Origin: Desulfovibrio sp. JY
GTDB lineage: Bacteria; Desulfobacterota; Desulfovibrionia; Desulfovibrionales; Desulfovibrionaceae
Direction of reading: 5' to 3'
Length of the DNA: 64,000 nt
NCBI GenBank assembly: GCA_021730285.1
Contig: CP082962.1
Coordinates: 2,914,001-2,978,000 of the forward strand
The notes below the pieces were generated by a model. That model saw only the letters and a program-made list of their open reading frames with translations, made no database searches and had not been told where the DNA came from. Positions 20,394 through 29,396 of the stretch are shown in pieces; positions within the stretch are counted from its first letter, which is position 1, and every line of letters begins with the position of its first letter. A program made the position numbers and the translations under genes.

Positions 20394-21074
20394 GTGAGAC
20401 GCTTACGCCTTTATCGAGGAATTTCGTCCGTTCTGGTGCTGGCCGCGGCCCTGAGTCTGGTGTTCGACGCCTCCAGGCTGTTGACGCTCACCGGGCTTTT
20501 CACCGGCAACGCCGAGGCCCGCCTGGGCGGAGGCGGTGGTCCGCATTTCGGCGGCGGGGGAGGGCCCCGCATGGGAGGGGGTGCGCCCCGTATGGGAGGG
20601 GCTCCTGGCGGCTTGCGTTTCGGCGGCGGCCCACCGGCCGCGCCGCGCCCGAGCGTGCGTCCGCCTGCGGCGCGTCCCGGCGGCCCGGGATTCGCGCCCA
20701 TGCACGGTCCGGTTCCGGTCGCGCCCGGCTTCGGCCCGGGGCCCCGTGGCCCTGTGCCCGGACCTATTCCCGGTCCGCGCCCGGTGCCCGGTCCCGGTTG
20801 GGGGCCGCGTCCTGTCGGTCCGGTTCCGGTGCCCGGTCCTGGTTGGGGGCCGCGCCCCGTCGGTCCGGTTCCGGTTCCGGTGCCCGGTCCCGGTTGGGGA
20901 CCTCGTCCCCCCCTCGGCCCCGGCCCCTGGCTGTGGGCCCTGCCTGCGGCGGCCGTGGCGCTCACCGTGGCCGGCATGACCTACTATAATTACAACAATA
21001 CCTGCTATATCCAGCAGTTCCAGGGTGATCAGGTGGTCTACGTGCCGGTGCAGGGGCCCTGCCCGCCGCGTTGA
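20394..21074 (+). CDS. Gly/Pro-rich repeat membrane protein, unknown
   Basis: 226 residues, GTG start with AAGGAGG. N-terminal membrane anchor or signal (about residues 8-35), then a GGGGGPHFGGGG / MGGGAPRMGGAP stretch, then a Pro-Gly region with three near-identical units of PVPGPGWGPRPVGP, then a second hydrophobic segment ('LWALPAAAVALTVAGMTYY', about 183-201) and a short C-terminus with two Cys ('NNTCYIQQFQGDQVVYVPVQGPCPPR') that could form a disulfide. Low-complexity sequence makes homology unclear. Probably works with the DUF2092 protein just upstream (10-nt gap). Confidence 0.75.
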   Translation: MRRLRLYRGISSVLVLAAALSLVFDASRLLTLTGLFTGNAEARLGGGGGPHFGGGGGPRMGGGAPRMGGAPGGLRFGGGPPAAPRPSVRPPAARPGGPGFAPMHGPVPVAPGFGPGPRGPVPGPIPGPRPVPGPGWGPRPVGPVPVPGPGWGPRPVGPVPVPVPGPGWGPRPPLGPGPWLWALPAAAVALTVAGMTYYNYNNTCYIQQFQGDQVVYVPVQGPCPPR

Positions 21075-21104
21075 TCGCATTGATCTTGTTGATCGCGTTG
21101 CCAG

Positions 21105-21129
21105 CCAGGGGAGGCGTCGCCTCCCCTGG
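21105..21129 (+). repeat. Short palindrome CCAGGGGAGGC/GCCTCCCCTGG (copy h)
   Basis: Perfect 11-bp arms with a 3-nt loop, 30 nt after the stop of the Gly/Pro-rich gene. The same hairpin, with one loop change, occurs at 54745-54769. No T-run. Confidence 0.75.
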
Positions 21130-21209
21130 CCCCCTTCGAGGATAATCCTTAATCCTTCCCTTCCCCGGTTTGGTAGGCTTGTTTGTTGGCGATATGATAT
21201 GGCAGGTTG

Positions 21210-21289
21210 GTCGGCCGGGGGGCTGGGCGGCCGCGTGCGGCGCATATTTGAAGAATACGCCTTCGCGCCCGACCAGCCCCCCGGCCGAC
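21210..21289. repeat. CATATTTGAAG palindromic element, copy 1
   Basis: Perfect 17-bp inverted arms (21210-21226: GTCGGCCGGGGGGCTGG; 21273-21289) enclose a 46-nt core with TGCGGCGCATATTTGAAG and AATACGCCTTCG. The core recurs at 21.42 kb (same orientation) and 26.64 kb (inverted). See findings for arm covariation. Confidence 0.85.
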
Positions 21290-21395
21290 TTTGGTGATGT
21301 GGCTGTTCTTCGGGGGCGCGTTTGGCCCATGATAGGCAAGTGGTAGTGGTCTGTGGATGGTCCGTTTTTGATCTCTGTTGGCAGGTTGGCAGGTT

Positions 21396-21475
21396 GGTCG
21401 GCGGGGGGCAGGGCGGCCACGTGCGGCGCATATTTGAAGAATACGCCTTCGTGCCCGGCCTGCCCCCCGCCGACC
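21396..21475. repeat. CATATTTGAAG palindromic element, copy 2
   Basis: Exactly the same size (80 nt) and layout as copy 1: 17-bp perfect arms (21396-21412: GGTCGGCGGGGGGCAGG; 21459-21475) around the same core, with only a few core changes. The arms differ from copy 1 at several places but remain fully complementary. Preceded by a tandem GGCAGGTT repeat. Confidence 0.85.
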
Positions 21476-21604
21476 CTGCTCATACGGCCCATGTCGGGAA
21501 CGATAAGCATCACCGGCCAAGGGGAGTCTTCAATCGTCAAGCCCCGTGGCGTTGCAGGCTTCACCCTCCCCAACATTCTTTCTTGTCGCTATTGCTCATC
21601 AAGA

Positions 21605-21648
21605 AAGAGAGCGGTCATTGTTTCCAAAGAAACGCCGACCGCTCTCTT
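21605..21648. other. Long nested stem-loop
   Basis: AAGAGAGCGGTC (21605-21616) pairs perfectly with GACCGCTCTCTT (21637-21648); inside, GTTTC and GAAAC form a second 5-bp stem with a CAAA loop, separated by a symmetric 3-nt internal loop. Very stable on either strand, but with no T-run. Could be a Rho-independent-like or RNA-processing signal for the plus strand, or a small RNA part. Confidence 0.6.
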
Positions 21649-21681
21649 CACATCGGGTGACTCCCCGATATTCCTCGATAT

Positions 21682-21754
21682 CCCTTGTGAAAGTTTTTGA
21701 AGGGGGTCCAGGGGGAAACTTTTTTCAAAAAGTTTCCCCCTGGCCGCCGGAGGC
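21682..21754 (-). repeat. Tandem-hairpin 3' element, copy c (after gpmA)
   Basis: On the minus strand, 6 nt after the gpmA stop: module GCCTCCGGCGGCC, hairpin 1 (CCAGGGGGAAACTTTTT / AAAAAGTTTCCCCCTGG, 17-bp perfect), then hairpin 2 (CCCTT / AAGGG with a CAAAAACTTT-type loop). Nearly identical to the elements at 26.5 and 52.7 kb. Confidence 0.85.
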
Positions 21755-21760
21755 ATTGTT

Positions 21761-22507
21761 TTACTTCGCCTTGCCCTGGGCAGCGACGGCGGCCATGCTT
21801 TTGGCGATGGCGTCGGGGTCGCCGAGGTAGTGGTGGCGTATGGGCTTGAGGCTGTTGTCGAGTTCGTAGACCAGCGGCACGCCGGTTGGGATATTGAGCT
21901 GGCTGATATCCGCGTCGTCGATGTTGTCCAGGTATTTGACCAGGGCGCGCAGCGAGTTGCCGTGGGCGGCCACGAGCAGGCGTTTGCCAGCCTGGATGGC
22001 CGGGGCCATGACGTCGTGCCAGTAGGGCAGGACGCGGGCCACGGTGTCCTTGAGGCATTCGGTGCGCGGCAGTTCGGCGTCGGTCAGGCCGGCGTAGCGT
22101 CGGTCGTGGCCGGGGAAGCGCGGGTCATCGGGGGTCAGTTCCGGCGGGCGGGTGTCGAAGCTTCTGCGCCAGACGAAGACCTGTTCCTCGCCGTATTTGG
22201 CCGCCATCTCGGACTTGTTGAGGCCTTGCAGCGCCCCGTAGTGCCGTTCGTTTAAGCGCCAGGATTTCTCCACCGGGAGCCACAGCCGGTCCATGCCCTC
22301 GAGCACGATGTCGAGGGTCATGATGGCCCGGGAGAGCACCGAGGTCAGGCAGGCGTCGAAGTCGTAGCCGCCGTCCGTGAGCAGTTTGGCGGCGCTTTGG
22401 GCTTCGGCCCGGCCCTGGTCGGTCAGGCCCACGTCGGTCCAGCCGGTGAAGCGGTTTTCCAGGTTCCAGGCGCTTTGTCCGTGCCGCAGCAATACGAGGG
22501 TGTGCAT
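21761..22507 (-). CDS. gpmA: 2,3-bisphosphoglycerate-dependent phosphoglycerate mutase
   Basis: 248 residues. Interconverts 3- and 2-phosphoglycerate in glycolysis/gluconeogenesis. '[32 protein letters not shown]' contains the phospho-accepting His9 in RHG; '[16 protein letters not shown]' and '[18 protein letters not shown]' (second catalytic His) complete the dPGM signature. Its 3' end runs straight into a tandem-hairpin repeat. Downstream of thiC with a 28-nt gap, so the two may share a transcript. Confidence 0.97.
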   Translation of the reverse strand: MHTLVLLRHGQSAWNLENRFTGWTDVGLTDQGRAEAQSAAKLLTDGGYDFDACLTSVLSRAIMTLDIVLEGMDRLWLPVEKSWRLNERHYGALQGLNKSEMAAKYGEEQVFVWRRSFDTRPPELTPDDPRFPGHDRRYAGLTDAELPRTECLKDTVARVLPYWHDVMAPAIQAGKRLLVAAHGNSLRALVKYLDNIDDADISQLNIPTGVPLVYELDNSLKPIRHHYLGDPDAIAKSMAAVAAQGKAK

Positions 22508-22535
22508 GGCTCCTCCGCGGGGCGTTCGACCTTGG

Positions 22536-23849
22536 TTATTCGGACGTATCCTTGTCCTTTGCGTCGCAGGTGAAGCTGTCGCCGGTCATCATGCGCATGG
22601 CGCAAAGCGCGCCGCACATGGCGCATTCCTTTTCCTGGCTGTGCATGGCCCGGCGCTTGTGCAAGAGATCCGGGTCCAGGGCGAAGCCGGCCATGGCTTC
22701 CCAGTCCAGGTCGGCCCGGGCCTTGGACATGCCGAGGTCGCGGGCCACGGCGGCGGGGCGGCCAAGGGCCGTTTCGGCGCTTTGGGCGGCGACCAGGCTG
22801 GCCTTGATGCCGGCCCAGACGTCCTCCGGTCCGGGCAGGGTGAGGTGCTCGGCCGGGGTCAGGTAGCACAGAAAATCCGCGCCGAAATAGGCGGCCATGG
22901 CTCCGCCGATAGCCCCGGCGATGTGGTCGTAGCCCGGGGCGCAGTCCGTGGTCAGGGGCCCGAGCACGTAGAGCGGCGCGCCGTCGGTCAGGCGCTTGAT
23001 GCCCTGGATCTGGCTCTGGACCAGATGGAGCGGCACGTGGCCGGGGCCTTCGATCATGACCTGGACGCCGCGCTCCCTGGCCCGGCGAGCCAGCCGGCCG
23101 AGGTTTATGACCTCTTCCCACTGGGCCGCGTCGCCGGCGTCGGCCCCGCAGCCGGGACGCAGGCCGTCGCCGAGGCTGATGGTCACGTTATGGGCCAGGC
23201 AGATGTCGAGAATGTCGTCGTAGCGCGTCAAAAAGGGGTTTTCCGCGTCGTGGCGGCGCATCCAGCGGCCGAGTATCGAGCCGCCGCGCGACACGATGCC
23301 GGTGATGCGTCCGGATTCGGCGGCAAGCTCGGCTCCGAGCCGCGTCACGCCGCAATGCAGCGTCATGAAATCCACACCGGCCGCGGCCTGTTCGGCAATC
23401 TCGGCGATGATCTCGGCCTCGGTGAAATCGCTCGGGTCCTTGCCCTTGGCCAGATGGCGCTGGGCCACGGCATAAAGCGGCACCGTGCCGAGCGGCAACT
23501 CCACGGCATCGAGGATCTGGCGGCGGATGGCGGTCAGGTCGCCGGCGGTGGACAGGTCCATCAGGGCGTGGGCCCCGGCTTTTTTGGCCAGGTTGGCTTT
23601 TTGCAATTCCATGGCCACGTCGGTGACGAGCATGGAGGTGCCGATGTTGGCGTTGACCTTGACTTTGGCCGGCTGGCCGATCAGCGTGGGGATGACGCCC
23701 TTGTGGGCGGGGTTGGCCAGGACGACCATGGTGCCGGCGTCCACGGCGGCGAAGATGGCCTGCGGAGTGAGCCCTTCGGCGTCGGCCAGTTCGGCCGCGC
23801 GGGCGCGCAGGATGTCGGAGCAAACGGTGTTTTTCGTGCGTATGGACAT
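22536..23849 (-). CDS. thiC: Phosphomethylpyrimidine synthase ThiC (radical SAM)
   Basis: 437 residues, the short form without the N-terminal extension of E. coli ThiC. Converts aminoimidazole ribotide to the HMP-phosphate pyrimidine of thiamine. Motifs: '[10 protein letters not shown]', '[11 protein letters not shown]', 'TLHCGVT', '[11 protein letters not shown]', '[15 protein letters not shown]', '[17 protein letters not shown]'. ATG 23849 gives '[16 protein letters not shown]'. The C-terminal cluster Cys are C409-x2-C412-x3-C416, one residue shorter than the CX2CX4C I know from well-studied ThiC, plus an extra C428. The paralogue BzaF (5-hydroxybenzimidazole synthase) is a less likely alternative since no bza/cob genes adjoin. 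No TPP riboswitch seen upstream. Confidence 0.9.
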   Translation of the reverse strand: MSIRTKNTVCSDILRARAAELADAEGLTPQAIFAAVDAGTMVVLANPAHKGVIPTLIGQPAKVKVNANIGTSMLVTDVAMELQKANLAKKAGAHALMDLSTAGDLTAIRRQILDAVELPLGTVPLYAVAQRHLAKGKDPSDFTEAEIIAEIAEQAAAGVDFMTLHCGVTRLGAELAAESGRITGIVSRGGSILGRWMRRHDAENPFLTRYDDILDICLAHNVTISLGDGLRPGCGADAGDAAQWEEVINLGRLARRARERGVQVMIEGPGHVPLHLVQSQIQGIKRLTDGAPLYVLGPLTTDCAPGYDHIAGAIGGAMAAYFGADFLCYLTPAEHLTLPGPEDVWAGIKASLVAAQSAETALGRPAAVARDLGMSKARADLDWEAMAGFALDPDLLHKRRAMHSQEKECAMCGALCAMRMMTGDSFTCDAKDKDTSE

Positions 23850-24038
23850 GCTTGATCCTTGGGTATGGAATGGGGACGCGTCTGGGTACCATGAAGGGCG
23901 GCAAAGCTCAAAGGCGGCCCGCACCGAAACGGTCAGTACCCCGGTGCGGAAAATCCGCTTCCGGGCGCTTGCCAACCCCGGGAAAAGGCGTTACTTGATT
24001 TCGCTTTCCCGAAAGGGTCACTTTCAAGGAGTCGGAAG

Positions 24039-24254
24039 ATGAAAAAAGATATCCACCCGAAAGTCTACACTGCCACCATCCGCTGCAACTGCGGTTACGA
24101 AGAAAAGGCCCTGTCCACCAAGGGCGAGCTGATGCTCGTGGAAGTCTGCTCCAATTGCCATCCGTTTTACACCGGCAAGCAGCGTTTCCTCGACACCGCC
24201 GGCCGTATCGACCGTTTCCGCAAAAAGTACGCCAAGTTCGAGAAGAAGGACTAG
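24039..24254 (+). CDS. rpmE: Ribosomal protein bL31, zinc-binding form
   Basis: 71 residues. '[22 protein letters not shown]...[34 protein letters not shown]' is full-length L31 of the C+ type: Cys16, Cys18, Cys37 and Cys40 form the zinc site. GGAG lies upstream. First gene of the rpmE-DUF1385-prfA-prmC group, a common deltaproteobacterial and Gram-positive arrangement; a G/C hairpin without T-run (24281-24303) separates it from the next gene. Confidence 0.97.
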   Translation: MKKDIHPKVYTATIRCNCGYEEKALSTKGELMLVEVCSNCHPFYTGKQRFLDTAGRIDRFRKKYAKFEKKD

Positions 24255-24321
24255 TCCGCTGGAAAGTCCTGTTGCAGCCGCCGGGCGGCCAGCGCCCGGC
24301 GCAAGGTCTGGGAAATCTCCC

Positions 24322-25272
24322 ATGAAACGCGCGCGTTTCCTTTTGCCTCTGCTCGTGGCCGCCCCGACCGTCGGCGGACAGGCCGTGATGGAAGGGGTCA
24401 TGATGCGTGACCAGGAGCGTCTGGCCATTGCCGTGCGCAAGCCCGGCGGCGACATCCTGCTCGACGTGCGCCCGTGGTTTTCCCTGACCGCCGCCAAGTG
24501 GCTCAAAAAGCCCTTTGTGCGCGGCTTTCCCATCCTGCTCGAAACGCTGGTCAACGGCATCAAGGCCCTGAATTATTCGGCCCAGGTGGCGGTGGAAGAC
24601 GATGAGGAGGAGCTCTCCCCCATGGCCATGGGGCTCACCCTGGCCGCATCCATCGGCTTCGCGCTGCTGCTTTTCGTCGTCACGCCGCACCTCTTTTCGC
24701 TCGGCATGAAGGCGGCCGGATTTTCCGGGGGAGTGGAGGCGTTAAGCTTCCACATCTGGGATGGCTTTTTCAAGATGGTCCTCTTCGTGGGCTACATCGC
24801 GGCCATCTCCTACCTGCCGGACGTGCGCCGGGTGTTTCAGTACCACGGGGCCGAGCACAAGGTCATCTGGGCCTACGAACAGGGCGCGCCCCTGACCCCG
24901 GCCGGGGCCCGCGACTTTTCCAGGCTCCATCCCCGCTGCGGTACGGCCTTTCTGCTCTTCGTCCTGGCCATCTCCATCGTGCTGTACGCCTTTCTGGTGC
25001 CCTGGCTGCTGACCTTTTACGCCCCGGCCACGACCTGGATCAAACAGGCCTACATCGTGGCCATGAAGCTCGTGCTCATGGTTCCCGTCAGCGCCGTGGC
25101 CTACGAAGTCATCAAGATCGCCGGAAAGTTTCGCACGAACGTCGTCTGCCGCCTGATCTCGGCCCCCGGGCTCTTCATGCAGCTGCTCACCACCAAGGAG
25201 CCGGACGACCGGCAACTCGAGGTGGCTCTGGCCGCGCTGCGCGGCGCGGTTGAGCGCCAGCCCGCTTCCTGA
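24322..25272 (+). CDS. DUF1385 membrane protein (YqhQ-like)
   Basis: 316 residues with about four transmembrane segments (roughly 95-125, 145-170, 213-245, 250-275). The conserved 'PTVGGQAVMEGVMMRDQERLAIAVRKPGG' N-terminus and 'FQYHGAEHKVIWAYEQGAPLTPAGARDFSRLHPRCGTAFLL' core (His-x3-His pair and Cys) define DUF1385. The neighbours rpmE and prfA are typical for the family. Its molecular role is not established; the conserved His/Cys/Glu between helices suggest a metal or active site (inference). Confidence 0.92.
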   Translation: MKRARFLLPLLVAAPTVGGQAVMEGVMMRDQERLAIAVRKPGGDILLDVRPWFSLTAAKWLKKPFVRGFPILLETLVNGIKALNYSAQVAVEDDEEELSPMAMGLTLAASIGFALLLFVVTPHLFSLGMKAAGFSGGVEALSFHIWDGFFKMVLFVGYIAAISYLPDVRRVFQYHGAEHKVIWAYEQGAPLTPAGARDFSRLHPRCGTAFLLFVLAISIVLYAFLVPWLLTFYAPATTWIKQAYIVAMKLVLMVPVSAVAYEVIKIAGKFRTNVVCRLISAPGLFMQLLTTKEPDDRQLEVALAALRGAVERQPAS

Positions 25273-25362
25273 CCCCGCGCCCGCACGGGCCGGTCTTTGC
25301 CAACCCCAAGCCGGGAGCGCTTTTTTTGAAAGCGTCCCGGTTCTTCGCTCCGGAGATGTCGC

Positions 25363-26436
<1,074 letters not shown>

Positions 26437-26463
26437 TTGATGAAGGGATAAGGGATAGATGAT

Positions 26464-26536
26464 GCCTCCGGCGGCCAGGGGGAAACTTTTTGAAAAAAGT
26501 TTCCCCCTGGACCCCCTTCAAAAACTTTTTGAAAGG
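26464..26536 (+). repeat. Tandem-hairpin 3' element, copy d (after prfA)
   Basis: Module GCCTCCGGCGGCC (26464-26476), hairpin 1 with 17-bp arms (26475-26510), hairpin 2 where CCTTCAAAAA pairs with TTTTTGAAAGG. Begins 27 nt after the prfA stop, in the same orientation relative to its gene as copies c and f. Confidence 0.85.
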
Positions 26537-26614
26537 TAGCTGGGGGCGTGCCTGAACAATGGTGGCTTTGAAGTGGGGTACGGCCTGCCTTCAAGTATGG
26601 GGCGTATGGCCGGA

Positions 26615-26700
26615 GTCGGCGGGGAAGGGGTTGGCGGACGCGAAGGCGTATTCTTCAAATATGCGCCGCGCGCGTCCGACAAACCCTCCCGCCGGCCGAC
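26615..26700. repeat. CATATTTGAAG palindromic element, copy 3 (inverted)
   Basis: The core, inverted relative to copies 1 and 2, occupies about 26641-26672 (CGAAGGCGTATTCTTCAAAT...). Inner arms CGGACGCG (26635-26642) and CGCGTCCG (26671-26678) pair perfectly; the outer arms (GTCGGCGGGG.. and ..CCGGCCGAC) pair imperfectly, so this copy is more decayed. Confidence 0.8.
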
Positions 26701-26762
26701 AACAAAGAGACTTTTTCCCTGAGACGCTCTCCTTCCCGCCGACCGCCCGAGGCATTCTTCTT

Positions 26763-27614
26763 ATGACTGTCCGCGAACTCCTCAAAAAAACGGAATCGTA
26801 CCTGGCCGAAAAGGGCGTGGATGCGCCCCGGCTCTCGGCCCAGCTCCTCCTCGCCCATGCGTTGGGGCTCGACCGGTTGGGGCTGATTCTGGCCATGGAC
26901 CGACCGCTTGTGCCCGCCGAGTTGGATGCCTACCGGCCTCTTGTCGCCCGGCGCGGCCAGGGCGAGCCCGTGGCCTATCTGCTCGGCGAGCGCGAATTCT
27001 ACGGACTCTCCTTTGCCGTCTCCCCCGACACCCTCATCCCGCGCCCGGAGACTGAGGGCCTCGTCGACCGCGCCTTGGAGCTTTTTGCGGGCGACGGGCC
27101 GGGGAGCTTTACCGACCTCGGCACGGGCTCGGGCTGTCTGGCCGTGACCCTGGCCGTCAAGTGGCCGCTTGCAACCGGCTTGGCGTTGGATAAAAGCGCC
27201 GGGGCGCTGGCGGTTGCCCGGGGCAATGCCGCGCGCCATGGCGTGGACGGCCGGCTCGATTTCGTGGAAGCGGATTTTGCCGCCTTGCCGGTGCGCCAGG
27301 GCGGCTACGGGCTTGTCGTTTCCAACCCGCCGTATGTGAGCGCGGCCGAGTACCGGGCCTGTTCCTTCGAGGTGCGCGATTTCGAGCCGCAAGGAGCGCT
27401 GGTGCCCGGAGAAAGCGGGCTCGAGGCCGTGCCGGTGGTGGCGCGGACAGCCTTTGACCGGCTCGCCCCGGGCGGCTGGCTGCTCGTCGAAATCGGCTGG
27501 GAGCAGGGGCCGGATGCCGCCGCCATCCTGGTCGAAGCCGGTTTCGCGGATGTGACCGTGCGCCGCGATCTGGCCGGCCATGATCGGGTGGTGGAGGGGC
27601 GAAAGCCCACCTGA
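26763..27614 (+). CDS. prmC: Release factor glutamine N5-methyltransferase
   Basis: 283 residues. ATG 26763 is chosen because the protein then starts 'MTVRELLKKTESYLAEKGVDAPRLSAQLLLAHALG', the PrmC helical domain; the frame is open further upstream only through repeat DNA. The methyltransferase part has 'LGEREFYGLSFAVSPDTLIPRPETEGLVD', the SAM loop 'FTDLGTGSGCLAVTLA' and catalytic 'VVSNPPYVS' (NPPY). Methylates the GGQ Gln of RF1, encoded next door. Confidence 0.95.
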   Translation: MTVRELLKKTESYLAEKGVDAPRLSAQLLLAHALGLDRLGLILAMDRPLVPAELDAYRPLVARRGQGEPVAYLLGEREFYGLSFAVSPDTLIPRPETEGLVDRALELFAGDGPGSFTDLGTGSGCLAVTLAVKWPLATGLALDKSAGALAVARGNAARHGVDGRLDFVEADFAALPVRQGGYGLVVSNPPYVSAAEYRACSFEVRDFEPQGALVPGESGLEAVPVVARTAFDRLAPGGWLLVEIGWEQGPDAAAILVEAGFADVTVRRDLAGHDRVVEGRKPT

Positions 27615-27706
27615 GCCCGGCCTCGCATGTTGCCTCGCCCCCAGGCCGTAAGCTAGGACCGGATATTCAGGTAACGGTCCGGTCCGGGCCGGGAAAGTGA
27701 GGTCCC

Positions 27707-29188
27707 ATGCCGCCGCGTTCGACCAGGGAAAAAGTCCTGCTGGCCCTTGCCGTGGCCGTGCCGGCGCTGCTGGTGGCGGGCAGGCTGGCCCTGACCGCCG
27801 CCGACTTCGATCTTTGGGGCTACCTCGCCTTCGGCCGTCTCTTCTGGCAGCAGGGTTTTCCGTATAAGGACGTCTTTGCCTACACCCCGACGCTGACACC
27901 GTGGGTCTACCACGAGTGGCTGACCGGCGTCGTCTACTATCCGCTTTTGACCGCCTGCGGCATGGCCGGCATCCAGGCCCTGCGCTACCTCGCCGCTGCC
28001 GGGGTCTGCCTGGGCGTCTTCGCCGCTGCCCGGACCCGGCGGGCCGATGCCGTGACCAGCGGCCTGTTCTGCTTCGTTGCCGGCGAGCTGCTGGTGATCG
28101 GCTTCGCCCCGGCCCGGGCGCAGATTTTCACCTACCTGTTTTTCGCCGTGTTCCTGTGGCGGCTGGAAGCCTTTCGCGCGGACGGGAAGTGGAAGCGGCT
28201 GGCCTGGCTGCCGCTCATGATGCTCGTCTGGGCCAATCTGCACGGCGGCTTTCTGGCCGGGCTCGGGCTGGTCGGGCTGTACGCGGCCGGGGCGCTGCAA
28301 AAGCGGCGCGGCGTTTTCCCCATTGCCGTTTGCGCGCTCGCCTGCGCCCTGGCGACGCTGCTGAATCCGTATGGGCTCGACTATTGGACCTATCTGTTCG
28401 CGGCCATACGCCTTCCCCGGCCGGATGTGGCCGAGTGGGCCTCGGTCTGGCGGGCGCTCAGCATGGGCGGGCTGGCCGTAAACGCCTGGATATTTCTGGG
28501 CATGGCCGCGCTGGCCACGTTTTTCCTGATCAAACGCCGCCACCGCGACCTGACCGACTGGCTGGTCCTTGGCGTGACGGCCTGGATGGCCATGGGGCAT
28601 CTGCGCCACCAGATATTTTTCATTCTGGCTTTTGCCGCGCTGCTTCCGTCGATCTTCGCCGACGGCAAGCGGCTGGAGGCCGGGCCGGGCCTGGCCCGGC
28701 TGGCCGAGCGCGTTCGCTGGCTGCCCGTGGCGCTCGGGGGGCTCGTGGCGGTCCTTGCCGTCAACCTCGTGCTGGCGACGCCCTGGCGCATCACGGCCCC
28801 GGACTGCGACGCGCCGGGGGCGGGGGCTTTTTCCTACCCCGTGGGCGCGGTCGCCTGGCTGCGGGAGCATCATCGTCTCAACGGTAGGGTGCTGGCCCAT
28901 TTCAACTGGGGCGAGTGGCTGTCCTGGAACGACTATCCGGCGGTCAAGGTGGCCATGGACGGCCGCTACGAGACGGTCTATCCGCGCCCGGTCCATGAGG
29001 CCTATTTCCGCTTTATCAATGCCGAGCCGGGCTGGCGGGAATTTCTCGATGCCTACCCGCCGGACGTGATCCTTTTAAGCGTGCACGATCCGGTCACCGC
29101 CGCTCTGGCCGCCGACCCCGGCTGGCGGCTGGCGCGTCGCGGCCGGGGCAGCCTGCTTTTCCTGCGCCGAGACGCAGGGAGGAGCTGA
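27707..29188 (+). CDS. Polytopic membrane protein, GT-C-like, unknown
   Basis: 493 residues with roughly ten hydrophobic segments in the first 360 residues and a soluble C-terminal domain (about 365-493). The luminal-loop pattern 'AADFDLWGYLAFGRLFWQQGFPYKDVFAYT' resembles the first loop of GT-C membrane glycosyltransferases (Asp-x-Trp, 'G.P..D.F..T'), and 'WANLHGGFLAGLGLVGLYA' and 'NPYGLDYW' recur in such proteins. The donor would be a polyprenyl-linked sugar, but no substrate can be named. Single gene, no sugar genes around. Confidence 0.7.
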   Translation: MPPRSTREKVLLALAVAVPALLVAGRLALTAADFDLWGYLAFGRLFWQQGFPYKDVFAYTPTLTPWVYHEWLTGVVYYPLLTACGMAGIQALRYLAAAGVCLGVFAAARTRRADAVTSGLFCFVAGELLVIGFAPARAQIFTYLFFAVFLWRLEAFRADGKWKRLAWLPLMMLVWANLHGGFLAGLGLVGLYAAGALQKRRGVFPIAVCALACALATLLNPYGLDYWTYLFAAIRLPRPDVAEWASVWRALSMGGLAVNAWIFLGMAALATFFLIKRRHRDLTDWLVLGVTAWMAMGHLRHQIFFILAFAALLPSIFADGKRLEAGPGLARLAERVRWLPVALGGLVAVLAVNLVLATPWRITAPDCDAPGAGAFSYPVGAVAWLREHHRLNGRVLAHFNWGEWLSWNDYPAVKVAMDGRYETVYPRPVHEAYFRFINAEPGWREFLDAYPPDVILLSVHDPVTAALAADPGWRLARRGRGSLLFLRRDAGRS

Positions 29189-29396
29189 AGGAACCCGCGG
29201 TCGCCTGCGACAATTTTTTTTGTGGGTTTTCATAGAGACGTATTTTCTATTTGATATAGGATATATGGTATGCCATGATAGTACCATGGGTCAGGGGGGC
29301 TTCTGGCCCGTTGGCCGGGGAAGGTGTGTCAAAGATGACGCCGACGCGCTGCCACTTGTGTGATTGGGCCGCGACCAACCGGCTCGAGGAGGCGTA
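29189..29396. promoter_or_regulatory. AT-rich spacer with an inverted repeat before the holin-like gene
   Basis: About 29210-29285 is much richer in A/T than anything around it. It includes ATGGTA (29268-29273) and TACCAT (29281-29286), a 6-bp inverted repeat that could be an operator, and TATA-like -10 candidates (GATATAGGATATAT). No clear -35 was found. The composition hints at foreign DNA or a regulated promoter. Confidence 0.35.

Larger units (their letters stand above)
21075..21760. other. Gene-free 0.7 kb region dense in palindromes
   Basis: No plausible gene is present; open frames here follow repeat sequence. It holds, in order, a short palindrome, two copies of the CATATTTGAAGAATACGCC element, a long stem-loop and a tandem-hairpin element (each listed separately). 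Composition changes sharply inside it, with AT-rich stretches between G/C blocks. Confidence 0.8.
26437..26762. other. Repeat-filled gap between prfA and prmC
   Basis: 326 nt without a gene. It carries one tandem-hairpin element right after prfA and one inverted CATATTTGAAG element; a degenerate half-copy of that core (CTTCAAGTATGGGGCG) is visible at 26589-26604. This splits an otherwise close gene pair, suggesting insertion of repeats into an ancestral operon. Confidence 0.7.

Noticed and set aside
20411-21576. Minus-strand open frames with AYSSNMRR / EGVFFKYAPH peptides
   Set aside because: They are translations of the CATATTTGAAG repeat and of the Gly/Pro gene's opposite strand, not genes.
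23850-24038. TPP riboswitch expected upstream of thiC
   Set aside because: Neither the CTGAGA nor the ACCTGATC-type conserved blocks are found on the minus strand here.
26559-26762. N-terminal extension of PrmC by 68 residues
   Set aside because: The extra frame is translated repeat DNA; the family start begins at ATG 26763.
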